The notes under the pieces were generated by a model that searched no databases, had not been told where the DNA came from, and was given only the letters and a program-made list of their open reading frames with translations. 64,000 bases of DNA from Eunapius fragilis. Taxonomy: Eukaryota > Porifera > Demospongiae > Spongillida > Spongillidae. Below, piece after piece: positions 40,111-52,700 of this stretch. A program made the position numbers and the translations under genes. The stretch covers positions 7,021,261-7,085,260 of the forward strand of contig OY811982.1 of assembly GCA_963681505.1 (NCBI GenBank). The letters run 5' to 3'. Each line of letters begins with the position of its first letter. The stretch's first letter is position 1.

Positions 40111-43100
40111 TCAATGCTTACCATCACAGTAATTCGAATGTCCTTCTGCGGCAGAGACCAGAAAGCAATTGATCTGTGATTGTTCTGTGTGGACATGTGG
40201 CTAGGTTGTCATAAGTAATGCATTCGTAATGGGACACACACTTTGAATGCATGTAAAGGTAAACAATTTAAAGTTATAATGATGCAATTGAAAGTTTACT
40301 AATGTTCTTTGATACAGTCACACATGCATGGATAGACAACAGATTATAAAATTGTACCGGCACTCAATGAACTGGGATTGTACTTAGGTTAGCCAATTTT
40401 TGTTTAATTTTAAACTAAACTGTGAACATAGACATCATTGCACCAACATGGACACGAACAAGTCTGCATGAATAATGTCACAGGTTGGCCCCTATTTGAA
40501 GTCCTTTGAATAATATTGTCTTACCAACAGACTTGAATTGGTGAGTGTGAAAGGAGAACTCATAATGCATATCACATCCACGTGCATGCATGCACGCAGT
40601 GTGCATTGCGCGGGGCAGGTATATGTAATACATACGCTAGGGAGGCTGCAAACGCGCGGAACCTATGGCTGGCATGAGGACAATATGGAAAGAGTCGATA
40701 ACAGATTGTTTACTTTGCCAGGCACAACGAAGCGGCGCGCTCAAGTGAATTACATTTCAGGTAAGGGCGCTTTCAGCGGTGAATCTCTTAGAGGGCAACG
40801 TGGTTGGTTTGTTTAGACCACGGACTGTTTATTTAAAGAAAAATGAATGTGCCTTATATTCCGTATCTTTGAGGTGCCGTATCTTCGAGTCCCTACTGTA
40901 CGTCCACTTGTGTATAATTCATAATAAACATAAACAATAGACAGGTGCAGAAGGGTACACAAATACATATATACATGTATACATGTTAAATGTTTCGAGT
41001 TATTGAGGAGATCAGCCTCTTAACGCCCACGTTACATTACGTCTGGGACACAACCACTTTAGCCTAAAAATCTAGAGCATCAAAAAAGGGACACTAAAAC
41101 ACACACAATTGCTGAATGTGTTGCTCTATCTGAGAGTAAGAAAACACTTTTCATGATGAGCTAGATTCCGCCGCCTGCACAAAGCTAGAGAGGCCTACAT
41201 TTTTTGGCGGGATCACCTTGCCAAATCTTCAACTGTGGGTTTGTGCTGGGATGAATAGGGTTGAACAAAAAATTCAACACGACCCCTACCTTTTACACTA
41301 TGCAAGCATTCTGGTACTCCACTTTATCAAACTCCGCGCACTTCATTCAATTCAATCCTGCCTCGTAGTGACGCTGGTTAGCTGCGTAAAAGACAACGAT
41401 ATTGTAAAATCGGAGAAGCAAACCGGTTAGTTTTCTTTAACAAAGTTGACACAACTATCGACAACCGAAGTAACTGCAAAACGTATCACATGGGGTAAAA
41501 CAAAACTGTTTCATGCCTTGTCTGATCATGAGTTGCTTGTTTTCAAATCCTTGATAGAGTTCATATCGAGCGCAACATGTACCCTTATACGAAGAATGCC
41601 ACTTATGGGACACCAGCAGCAAGCGTGTAGGCCTGCAACAAATCAGTGTATGGGACAGTGTCAAACAAAATCACCCTTCTGGGTAGTTTTTCAAGTTTTC
41701 AAATTTTTTTAACTTTCCGTGAACTTCAAAGAGCTTCTATCAAATGGTCCTAAATCGGAGTATCCGTCATAAAGTTATTAGGCACCGAATTTATATTTAG
41801 CCATACATTTCAATGCGAGCGTTACTTATCTTTTACTTGTCAAATTTGAAAAAGGGTGATTTTGCTGGACACTGTTCCATATTTCTCACCATCAAATTGT
41901 ACTTTCAACAGGGTATCTTTAAAGAAGCGCATCTCCAAACCATCAGTCTAGATCTCTGCATTGTGCATACCCCTGGATATGCAGTGCATGCAATAAGGTC
42001 ACCTCCTGGTGGAAATATAAAATATTACAAAACAATTATATTACATTGCCGAGATTATGTACATTTCAATTAAGACTGAGGGTAAGGGCCCTGTAAAACC
42101 ACATGTAAGCAAGTCATACATGTGCTGCATCACTGCATAGCTGCATAAGGTGCGGCACTACTGAAGTGCAAATCTCCACATAGTTGGGTGGATAGGAGGG
42201 GGGGGGGGGGGGTACAAATGGGTGAGTTTGGAATTTAGCCTCACCCACTTAATCCTGTGTGCCCATGGAGGAATGAAGCATTTGGCTGTAGAACGTATAT
42301 ACACCCATCTTTAGATTTACTCCTTGAATAAAACATATTAAAATTCACTTCCGCAACCTAAAGTGGACACCGTGAAAGTTGAGTATAAAATTTTTTTCCT
42401 ACTCGTCAATGTTTGAAATCAATAATGAGATGAGCTATAAAAATTCTAATAATGCAGTCTCGTTGGCAAACTAGTTTTCCAAAAGATTCGTGCAACCTTA
42501 CCTTCAATTTTGGGGAATTTGTGTTCCTCGTCCTGAAAAAACTTTTTAGCTGATTTCTCCCCTATTCGGAAACAGATCAGGCTAAACATTGGCAGATAAC
42601 TACCCCATATATAACTGCACTACTTGGTCGGGCCGAAAGTTCAATGCACTAAACGGTTCGAGGACCGCGGCTGCAAATGTGTTGTTTTAGAGGGAAATCG
42701 CGTATTGCTTTGATTTTTGGCTACCGAAACCTAAACAATGCATAGAAGACAGGTATCTGTATCTGAAACGCTAGTTTATCGAGAAGTTTCGTTTACTCTG
42801 CCACTAAAATGTTTGCCTCGAACGTTGGCTCTCAAAAGTTAGCCATTTTCGGAAGAATAACATTATAATTATTGACAGTATTGTGGTTATCGTGGTTATG
42901 ATTGAGATCGAGCAAGTTGAAAACGGTTCTTTTCAGAACCAAACGGAGAATCCATTAGCACGCAGGCTGCCACGAAGAGCTGGCAGACAGGGACCACTGT
43001 ATAAAGAATGCAGGTGTGGCACAGTTATTACGTAGAAACTGACAAAATGTGGGTTGCCATGGTTGCCACACATTGAGCAGTGACATGTGGGTTGCTATGG

Positions 43101-44755
43101 TTACTATACAGGCTTAGTTACCTCTCTGATATACATCACTGTGGATGCCTTGGAGCCGATGACTGTTGTGACTACCTCACCAACACATCACTGGTTGCTA
43201 TGGTCACACACATGGAGAATATGCCTCTAGTAAAAAGAACTTTCTTATCCATGAAGAGGTGCATAATAATAGCCCATCGACAAGGAAATGGCTTGCATGC
43301 AGACTACGTTAGCCTGATGTAGTAGAATAATGCAAACATTGAATTTGGCTGCAACATGGATGCCACCTTAATCTCCACCGGGCTCCATGCATGGCTATTC
43401 AATCAGTGAATATTCTTGACTAGCTTGTAACAACCGAACATTCATGGTGACAGAGATATAAAGACTCTGCATCACATAAATTGTTTTGTATCAGCCCATA
43501 TTCAGTATGTAATTTTTGCCACATTGGGCTAGGAGAGCTTTTGAAAGTATCGAATTGGGCCTCCGCCTCATTTCCCCATGCAACAATCATCAAAACGCAG
43601 TAGCTGAAACAGAAGAAATGCAGCTATGTAATACAGCAGATACAAAGGAGCAATTATCACATTTGAGCTCATCACCATAGTCATACACCATTACAACACT
43701 ATGAGGCTGGTACACAGTGTGCATTCTTGCAACGATAATACGCAGGAGCTGAACATCAAGTTCTGTTAAAAAGGTTATATTCATTTTCATAGTAACAATC
43801 AACACATATATTTATGAAATTTTCGCATTTGTCTGTAGTGGCATGACTGCCCAGAGACTTGTCCATGGGCACACACAGGAGTCCAGGTTCAAGTGGGTAA
43901 TAATATGACCCCCACGACCACAGCAAGTCTTGCCCGGCTGACGTCTTATTATTTAAACAGTGCCCCAGCTGTCAACAGACCACATTGGCATCACATTGAA
44001 CTCCAATACTGGTAGGTTTAGAGCCCACATTTCCCCAGTACCTTGAGCTGCTGTAGGTTCCCCAAGCAAGCAACTGAATCCTCTCATGTAGCTGACTATA
44101 GCATGCACATAAAAAGGCGACACTTACTGTTACTTCACTATCCATCGTACACTTTGCCTAATATATCAGAGGTATGCTTGTTTTCGTATGCATATATAAT
44201 AATTATGCCTATCTCTCTATCTTTATAATAATATTATCTCAGTACGGATACATGTAATTATAATCTGTTTTACTTAAAAGTATATGAGCATTAGTCTGCA
44301 TGGGGACTTGTCCACGCTTACCTACCATGCATGCATGGACATCGCTGTAGCATTCGTACCATGGGGAGATTAGGAAGGGAAGATACTGCAAGTCCGAGGA
44401 GAAAATAGTATTCAGTGGTACAATGGAGAATGTAGCTCCACACCAATATAAACATTAGTGCAGGATGCACTGTTGATCCTGTGCAGGCGCGCAGCCAGTC
44501 ATCTCATTCCGAATACTATTGCTGCATAGTATAAATAGCATAGTGCATGTAACAACTAAAAGGATTATAGAATCATTTAGTAAACATATATCTAGGAAGC
44601 TTAAACAGAGGATGATAAGCTGCAGGAGAAATTGAATAGATCAGAGGGTCACGCTAAGCAGCATGCATACATGTATATCAGTAGCATGCGCGCGTACTAA
44701 TTTCTAGGGGTCCTTTGCTACTGTTGCTACATGTAAATCTGCCTTATTGCAAATC
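40111..44755. other. Unassigned intergenic region
   Basis: No protein family, RNA gene or element end is recognisable. A possible first exon at 40690-40760 (MERVDNRLFTLPGTTKRRAQ, ending before GTAAGG) has no supported partner. A G run lies at 42200-42213. Frames at 41218-42073 look non-coding. The X-box-like motifs near 43050-43210 are listed separately. Confidence 0.4.
43045..43210. promoter_or_regulatory. Three X-box-like palindromic motifs
   Basis: GTTGCCATGGTTGCC (about 43053), GTTGCTATGGTTAC (about 43091) and GTTGCTATGGTCAC (about 43194) each resemble the RFX-factor X-box (GTTGCC, short spacer, GGYAAC), the right half being imperfect. No clear gene start is adjacent, so they may equally be remnants of a small repeat. 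Confidence 0.25.
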
Positions 44756-45915
44756 AGGAACTACGATAGTAGTTCCTATATAGGAATTGACCCGGGTCGT
44801 GAATATCATTAAAAAACGCAACCAGCGTACAACTCGCGCACCAAGAAACGGATAGTTTAGCTCTTTGTTCCTATCAAACCAGAAGGCAAAGACGGTCATT
44901 TAGATGTTTTGTTCCTGTCTTCAAACTGTTTGCTTCAAGAGAACAAACAAGCTCGTGTTTTACCTCGTTCCCAGGCCAATTCTTCTCCGTCGTCGTCGTC
45001 GTCTAATTCTTCTCGCGCGAGTACAACTCCGGATAGGAATGGTTTTAAAGAGTGCAAATTATACCAATCGCTTTAGAATCTCCTGGAAGGACATCTTCAA
45101 GTATCAGATATATGCATAAAACTGATATACGTAGTCATTACGTAATGCGTAGTGTAAAATATAAGCGTTCCCATGGCGACATTACGTATATTTAGAATTG
45201 TGCAGCTAAACAACGAAACGACCTGTTAGAATTCTCCCGCGTTCCTTACAGTGATCCCAAACAAAAGCGTGCGTCTGCTCGTGACGGTAATTGAAGCGGG
45301 GGGGGGGGGGGGAGGGCGGTGGCACTTGCCATATTAATAATCGATAAAAAATGATAGATAATTAAAAAATAGAGGAAACAAGTAAAGAAAAACATTTTCT
45401 AACGAGAAAGTTGGTAGGATATAGGAATTGGAGGCAATGGTGGTGTAAAAAGGAAGGGAACAAGGTGTTGAGAAAAGGGTTATGAGACAAAAATCCTATA
45501 TTTAGCACGTGTAAATGTAACAGAACCAAAAGAAGTGCTAACATAGGATTTTTGTCTCATTACCCTTTTCTCAAAACCTTGTTCTCTTCCTTTTTACACC
45601 ACCATTGCAGTGCCGTAGCATCGAAAAACAAACCGGTCCGGCCACTGTGAAAATAGGAAATGCAGAGGAATCCCCGGGGAGGGTGCGGGAGGTGGGCACC
45701 CCTCCAACCCAGCTAGGGGGTATGGGGGAGCGATGGAAGCTCCCCCATCGGTGTCTGGGGCTCCGCCCCAGGATCCAACACTTTTTGACACGAAAAACTA
45801 CGCGTGCGTCACATGTAAACACTATTGTCGTTAGTTTACTAATATCACATCACAAGTGATCATTCATTAATATATATACTATGGGACATAGTACGTCATT
45901 CATGCATGCACATCA

Positions 45916-48060
45916 TCAAAACTTTCCCTCAAATCTACGTTTTCGCGAGCTGACGAAGTCATTCAAGCAAGAGGCGATGGATAAACCATCTGTCCTATCC
46001 TTGTGGGCATGAAGAACACACAAGTTGTTTACACGCATTTGTGACATGCTTGTACGAAGGTAAGTTTTCACCCTGCACGCACTGCGCTCACTTATCGCAT
46101 TGGTCGCTGGTGTCACTAGGATAAGCTTGTGCAAGATGCAGACTTCAGAGATGCCTATGCGTGTGGCTGGTGAAAGGCCAGTGATATAAGCTCTGATTGT
46201 GCTAAGAGTCGGTTTTTTAGGCAAGGAGTAGAACATCGCTGGCAGCAATTCAAGCTGTGTTTCAAAACTTGATGCTACAAAGTCATTATGGTAGTGCTTT
46301 AAAACAAAATCAAGCTCTGAGCGATACTCTTATCTTCTTGCTGCCTTCAACAAAAGACACTCCAACTGTTTTAGGACTCCATAACCTGGTTGGTTGAATC
46401 TCTCTCTAACTGCACTGATAATAAAATCCAGACATTCATAATACTCTTGGCAATAGCGGTCTTTGGCTGTGCTATGTTGGGAGCTCTTCTTTTTCTAGGC
46501 AGTGAGGCCTCCTCTACATCATACTTCCTTTGAAAAGGCAGCACCCTTTCCCAAAATAGGTCAAATGATTCTGATGATCTTATGCTACTGAGAGTTGCAC
46601 AAGTAAGCTCTGCACATTGCTGACCTTCAGATGCTGTTAAGGTTGGAACTTGTAGAGTTTTGCTTAGATTATCAGTATGTTTTAGTATACGTTCACCAAG
46701 CAGCAAACCAAAACGGAAATTAAAGTTCCTCATTGTTGCTTCCACTCCTATAACTCGAGCTTTTATCTCTGAGTCAGTGATAACATCCTTGATCTCTTCC
46801 CATAAGACCTGGAATACCTCATAATTGTCAAGTATGCTCTGCAATGATGCTGCACGGACAGTCCACCTAGTTGGACACAAGGTACGAAAGCCTGATGTAG
46901 ATGGTGCCAGCTCATCCTTCAGCCGATTGAAAATTGCATCGCGCTTCGGAGAGTACTTTAAAAGCTTTGATATCTCAAAAGCTGCATCGAGGGTGTCTCG
47001 GAGGATTTCATTTTTTTAATCGAATCACTGGCTGCGAGGTTTAATGCGTGTCCATAATAGTGAGTATACGTAGCCCTGGACTCCACTGATAATATCTGTG
47101 CTGCCACTCCACTTCTGTGTCCAGCCATATTAGCAGCCCTATCGTAGCATTGACCTCTACAATTTGCAATAGACAAATTCATTCGTATCATCGTGTCTTT
47201 GAGGATGTGAACAATTCGATCACTCTCAATAGACTCTACCACATAAAGTCCAATGAACTCTTCACTGCAATTGAAATTATCATCTAAGCTTCGGAAACAA
47301 ATGGCAACTTGCGTTTGATTGGCAGCGTCTGTCACTTCGTCTGCCATTAAGGTAAAGAACCTGGCATTTTTGATTGAAGAAGCAATATCCCTTACTACAT
47401 TTAACGCCATGATAGTAATGATTTCGTTCTAGATTTCAGGACTGGTGTACTTGTACGTTATTCGCTCCAACCACTTAAGCAATTCAGGTTGGTGAATGGC
47501 TCTAAGCTTGATAAGTTGCATGAAATTGCACTCCTTTTCGTCATCATCCCCGCGCAAAGCTATACCTTGCTTGGCCAAAAATCGTAAATTTTCGGCTATA
47601 GTTACAAGACACTGCCGAATTGCTGCTTTCTCATCTGCATGAGCCAGTGACAGTAGCTCTCCTACATCCCGTGTTGTTTCAGGTAGAGTAACTACCATCT
47701 CAACAGCTTTCTTATGGGTGTCCGATTTCTCATGGCAGAGCCGGCGGAAGGTCAAAAATTCAACCCAGGCAAGAGGAGGGTTGCCAAGTAGGGGGGGGAG
47801 GGGGGCGGAAACTTTAAAAGTATATGTAAGCCCAAAAATCTACCCATGCAATTGCCTGGGTTGCCTGCTGGGCTCCGCCGGCCATGCATGGCTCGGGAAA
47901 GCTACTGTTGCATCCTTCCAATTACTAAATCCAGCATAAATGAAAGCTGAATCCTTGATGTTACCCGAGGTTGTGCTTAACTTTTCTGTGGTCACAGCTT
48001 TAACACAAGTAAAACAAAACGCTCGATCGTGGCAGCTGTCATAGTGCAACCAGCCTCACT
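45916..48060 (-). pseudogene. TTF-type hAT transposase (ZMYM1-like), inactivated
   Basis: Read on the minus strand from 48060: TTF-type zinc finger remnant (YDSCHDRAFCFTCVKAV, GFSNWKDATVAF), linker (LRFLAKQGIALRGDDDEKEC), DDE region (FFTLMADEVTDAANQTQVAI, CRGQCYDRAANMAGHRSGVA, HYYGHALNLAASD), CPTRWTVRAASLQSILDNYE, and the C-terminal hAT dimerisation block (LVTPATNAISERSACRVKTY). Lesions: a base missing in an A-run near 47014, another frame change near 46470, and an in-frame TAA near 46331. A normal copy is about 700 codons, so nearly all of the protein is represented. Confidence 0.8.
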
Positions 48061-48276
48061 GTGAAAACCATTTTGGTTTGAAAGCCCGTTTTACTATGGT
48101 CTTTTTTCCGAACTCACGCATCGAAAATGGAAACCGCAGTGGTTGATTAGCCATTTCTTCGATTACAGGTGGCTGCACATTCATCGTCCCTCGAGTTACA
48201 AATTAAACCGGGTGAAAAACCACTTTATAAATTACAATTATAATCGTTAATATTTTCAAATGTTGTGGCTAAAACC

Positions 48277-49190
48277 GGTCAGTGGCGGATCCAGGGGGGG
48301 GGGGGGGGGGGGGGGGGGCACCGGGGGCACTTGCCCCCCCCCCCCCCCCCCCCCCCTTTCGTTCGTCTAATTATAGTTGCGCAATATAGCATTTTAAATT
48401 GCAATTTGAAGGTACAGCAAAAAAAAAAAAGCGTCCGCGCTTCGCGCGGGAGCAGTGACGGATACATGGGGGGGAGGGGGCGGGGTGATGTACAGATGCT
48501 TCAACAGCAAGAAAGTGAATTATCTTTTAACAAAGCAGCTTTAGAAAGCATTGCTGATTGTTTAGTGTACTGTGGTAAGCAAGGAATTGCACTTAGAGGC
48601 CACCGGGATGATAGTACTGACAATGAAAGTGCTAACAAATTAAAGGAAATTTCAAAGCATTGCTTTTTTTTTTTGCGGAATCAGTAGTCACAGTATGTGA
48701 ACTGATTATCTCACCTCACTTTTACACTAATAATGAAGATTATTAAGGCTGCACAGATGGCTGGAGTTGGGACTCTGACACTAAAACTAGAGCGCAAGGT
48801 ATTTTAGCCTCATTTAGGAATTTCGAGTTTTCTGTTTGTATTGTTGCACAGAAGAACATTTTGATGCCTTTACGTGGTATAACATCCAAGCTTCAAAAGC
48901 GAGATCTGGATATATATGAAGCATTCTGTGATGTTGAAAGCGTGGTCAAAGATGTTGAGACCATACGTAGCGGAGAGATATGAAAGTTGCATGGTATGAA
49001 GAAATTCTTCATATTACGAAATGCACTGGAGGCGAAGAAAAACAACCTCGAGTAGTTGGACGGCAGCAGAACAGATCCAATCACCAAGCAAGTAGTCCTA
49101 AGGAATACTACAAAATTGCAATTATGGTTCCATTCTGCGATGTCTATGATTTCAAAAGCTTCCGCACCCACCCACTGTGGTAACCCCCCC
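48277..49190 (+). pseudogene. Second hAT relic, opposite orientation
   Basis: The start CAGTGGCGGATCCAGG (48281) is a typical hAT end, followed by a long G-run and C-run. Coding pieces on the plus strand are LVYCGKQGIALRGHRDD, LQKRDLDIYEAFCDVESVVK, and RVVGRQQNRSNHQASSPKEY with YKIAIMVPFCD, in the order found in TTF-type hAT proteins. The central DDE region is missing, so this is an internally deleted copy. A second end-like GTGACGGATACATGGGG occurs at 48454. Confidence 0.6.
48293..48357. repeat. Poly-G / poly-C inverted tract
   Basis: About 26 G, then CACCGGGGGCACTTG, then about 27 C. This kind of sequence is common at hAT ends. Its exact length is likely unreliable. Confidence 0.8.
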
Positions 49191-49329
49191 TTTGAAAATT
49201 CCTGCATCCGGACCGGCCGGACTGGATGCTACCAGAGATAATATATTATCTCTGATGCTACGGCCCTGCATTGCCTCCAATTCCTATATCCCACCAACTT
49301 TCTCGTTAGAGAATATTTTTCTTTACTTG

Positions 49330-49774
49330 TAGACATTAAAACAGCCGTTGCAGCGATTGTGGTAGGGTTGTTCGGTTCTTTAAAATATGAAATAAGGGAT
49401 ATAGTACAATTTTTATCTAATGGCCGTTGCAGATGGCCCTACACAGAGGCATTGTATGGTTGAACATTAAAATCAGACGCGTACTTCTCAGTTCAATCAC
49501 ACTACATGCATGAGTTCAAAATCATTCTATGCGTTAATTTTTCCTCCCTAGTATTATAGAATACTAACGTATATGGCGGGGGTTTGAACAGTAAACACGC
49601 TAAGACCCTGCCCGTGGTTACCTGTTTCCGCATTAGAACTGGTTTGGTGCGCTCTACCTGGGAATAACAACGACCCACACTTGCAAAATCATCTCTAACG
49701 TATTACGTAGGCCTACCGGAGTAAACCAAAGAAAACACAGCGTAATCTGTGGTCTGTAACTGAGTGTTACGGCT
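49330..49774. other. Upstream region of the ankyrin-DHHC gene
   Basis: No repeat or gene is recognised. It presumably contains the promoter of the gene starting at 49775. Nothing specific such as a TATA box can be assigned. Confidence 0.35.
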
Positions 49775-52700
49775 ATGCTTCCATTATCACAAAAGTTGTA
49801 CGACGAGGTTTGGGCACCCAAACCAGACCTGCATACGGTGCGAGAGATTATTAAAAGGGACCCAGCCGTTCTCAACGCAGTCTGCGCGCAGAATGGGCTC
49901 ACCCCGCTGCACGTTGCAGCCAGAAGAGCTCACGTGGGCCTGGTTCGTCTGCTGGTGTCCGAAGGAGCCGATCTGGAAGCGAGAACCGCTAACGGAGAGA
50001 CGGTCCTGATTGTGGCGTGTCAGGTGAGGTGTATGGAGACATAACGCATACGGCGGTAAGGAGTCCGGAAGGTGGGGGGGGGAGGTATTAGGTTAACGCA
50101 TGTCTTTGTCACAGTGCCGTATCTACTTCACCCTTGCAGAGAGATACATGTAATGTTTATTCTCTTTTTTGTGGGGAGGGGTGGGGGGTGGGGGCAGAGA
50201 TCATATATAGAATATATGATCTCTGGTGGGGGGGAGGGATTTCATTGTTTATATGATCTCTGGATTTATAAATCTAATTGCCCAACAACAAATATGAATT
50301 TTTGGATATACAATGGCAAGAACTTTATTTCAGCCCAATCACTAGCATCATCCTGTATGATCCAGTTAGTCCCCAGAAGATGTGAAAAACAAAAGCACTT
50401 TTTACTAATCCAGAAACTACATGTACATGTAGTGGCAGTTTGAAAAAAGAACACTCACAGTTTCCTACACGAGAACATGTCATGTGCTTGTTTCAGTATG
50501 GCTTTCCTCCTACCACAATTGTCAGGTTGCTTTGTTTGCCTCTGTGCTGTGAACACATCATTTTTTAAAAGTCTCGAAGCAATTTCAGCATTCCCCAAAT
50601 ACTTTGTCTACAACCCTGTATGATGTTAGTATGGCTGTACATATGCCCCCCCCCCCCCATCAACCCACCCTTGGCCTGCCCCCCCTCTTTCTAAGGCCAG
50701 CAGCACACTGCTCTCCCTTGCCAGCATTGCTGGTTCGTTTTCTTAAAAGCCAGCTGCCTTATAAAGACGTTGTAATTACGGCCTCCTGAAGGAAATAGTG
50801 AGGGCACTGTGCCATACGTACAGTACTACTCCCCTGTGCATGAGTTGTGTGTTACACTGTGACTTTCACTTTCACTTTCATTCAAGCACAGTGAGACATG
50901 GTTTGCACACCCAGACTAAATATTACATGTACCATGTACATATTCCATCTTTACCATCCACACATGTGCACACACACATGCACACACACATTCACACACA
51001 TGTGCACACACACACACGCACATACACACACACACACGCACACACACATGCACACATGCACGCACACACATGAACACACACACACACATGCACACACGCA
51101 CACACTCACACATGCACACACAGGGAGGCAGCCTTTACACAGTACATGCTGTAGTGGAGTGTGGAGGGAACACTGGTGCTACGGATGGTGTTGGCAGAGG
51201 TGCCGTCCACCACGCCGCCATTATTGGAGCTGCGTAAGCAGAGGGTTGGCAGGAGAAGTGGGGAGGAGGGAGAGGTGGGGAGGAGGAGGAAAAAAGAGGA
51301 GTGGGGAGGAGGGTGCAGGGTGCCGTACAATACTTGGACAAGGAGGGAGGGGGAACGTTGATAAAGAGGGTTACAGGGAGCATCAGAGGGAGGGGTTAAG
51401 CCGAGTGGGCTGATCTAACTGTATTTATTTTTTCCCTGATACTTGAGGCATGTCTTGCACTACCTCACGTCTGCGAGCAGTCTGCCCTGCAACGTGGCTG
51501 ACAGGGAGTAAGTGTTTAGGACATGTGCTAGTGTACGTACTACCAATACTGTCTTACTTGAACCTACATGTATACAAAAAATATTATCTTTTGGAAGGGG
51601 AAGGAGGTACATGTAGTTGCCTTGGTACTATTATAACGTGCTCACAATGCTTGTATCAATAATGTGCTAATAGTGGCTACATGTATGTTGTTTTATTCTG
51701 ACAAATACCAATGCACATGGTACTTAAAGTTTACAATATTTTTTTCCTGTTTAACTGAAACATTGTATGTATATTTGTGCTTATGAAATGTAGTGTTTTT
51801 AGTTTGTTTTAACTTAAGCATTTGTGTATTGCTTTTGGTATGACCAGTTCTGTATGTTCCCGTTGCTTCGTTTCTGGCCCCTCCCACTAAGTGGCTACAC
51901 CCCCCTCCACCTTGCGGTTATGAACAGACATGTTGATACTGTGGCCTATCTGTTGAGACACAATGTGAGTGTGCTGTGTATGTATGTGGGGTGTTTCATG
52001 TGTGTGTACGTGTGAGTGTATGTGTGTGGGGTGTTTCATGTGTGTGTAAGTGTGATTATGTGTGTGTGTGGTGTTTCATGTGTGTGTATGTGTGAGTGTA
52101 TGTGTGTGTGGTGTTTCATGTGTGTAAGTGTGAGTGTATGTGTGTGGGGTGTTTGGTGTGTTTAAGTGTGAGTGGATATCTGCGTAGGAGTATATGTGGA
52201 TGCATGTTGCCAATTTTCTCCATTTAACACTCACCACCACAGCGCTCTGATGTGTTGCGCAGTACAAACCAGGGACTGACGTGTTTGCACATGGCAGCCA
52301 TTGGTGGGAGTCCGTAAGCGCCATCATCACAACAGTACCCTCACCATCTCTACCTCCCCCTCCGCAACCACACCACCTCATACCATCTTCATCCTCCCCA
52401 CTTGCCATCTCCACCATCCCATTAAACCATTACCACCTCCACCATCACTCACACCATGTAAAAATGCTTTTTTACATGAAAATCACCTCACCATCACCTC
52501 CTCCACCTCACCATCACCTCCTCCACCTCACCACCACCATCACCTCACCATCACCTCCTCCACCTCACTATCACCTCCTCCACCTCACCATCACCTCCGC
52601 CTCACCATCACCTCCTCCACCTCACATCACCTCCACCTCACCATCACCTCCTCCACCTCACCATCACCTCCACCTCACCATCACCTCCTCCACCTCACCA

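Larger units (their letters stand above)
45608..49268 (-). mobile_element. hAT-type DNA transposon, 3.66 kb, inserted in a foldback
   Basis: Terminal repeats CAGTGCCGTAGCATC (45608) and, from the other strand, CAGGGCCGTAGCATC (ending 49268) differ at one base. CATTG flanks both sides (45603-45607 and 49269-49273), and the uninterrupted arm sequence is known from the element's own other arm, so the 5-bp target duplication is direct. The interior contains a decayed minus-strand hAT transposase and, near the right end, a second plus-strand hAT relic. Subterminal GC-rich palindromes (GGGGCTCCGCCCC at 45759) are present. Confidence 0.8.
44756..49329 (+). mobile_element. Composite repeat, copy 3, interrupted by a hAT element
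   Basis: The head hairpin (arms AGGAACTAC and GTAGTTCCT, loop GATA, 44756-44777) is followed by ATATAGGAATTGA and the shared module to about 45090, with a CGTCGTCGTCGTC run at 44989. The foldback starts at 45379 and its right arm is split at 45607 by the hAT element, resuming at 49269-49329 (TCCAATTCCTATATCCCACC to TTTACTTG). Without the insertion the foldback would be about 285 bp, like the other two copies. Confidence 0.6.

Noticed and set aside
50898-51413. 171-codon HTHTHT-rich frame
   Set aside because: A reading of a (CA)n microsatellite. The real exon here is 51124-51233 in a different frame.
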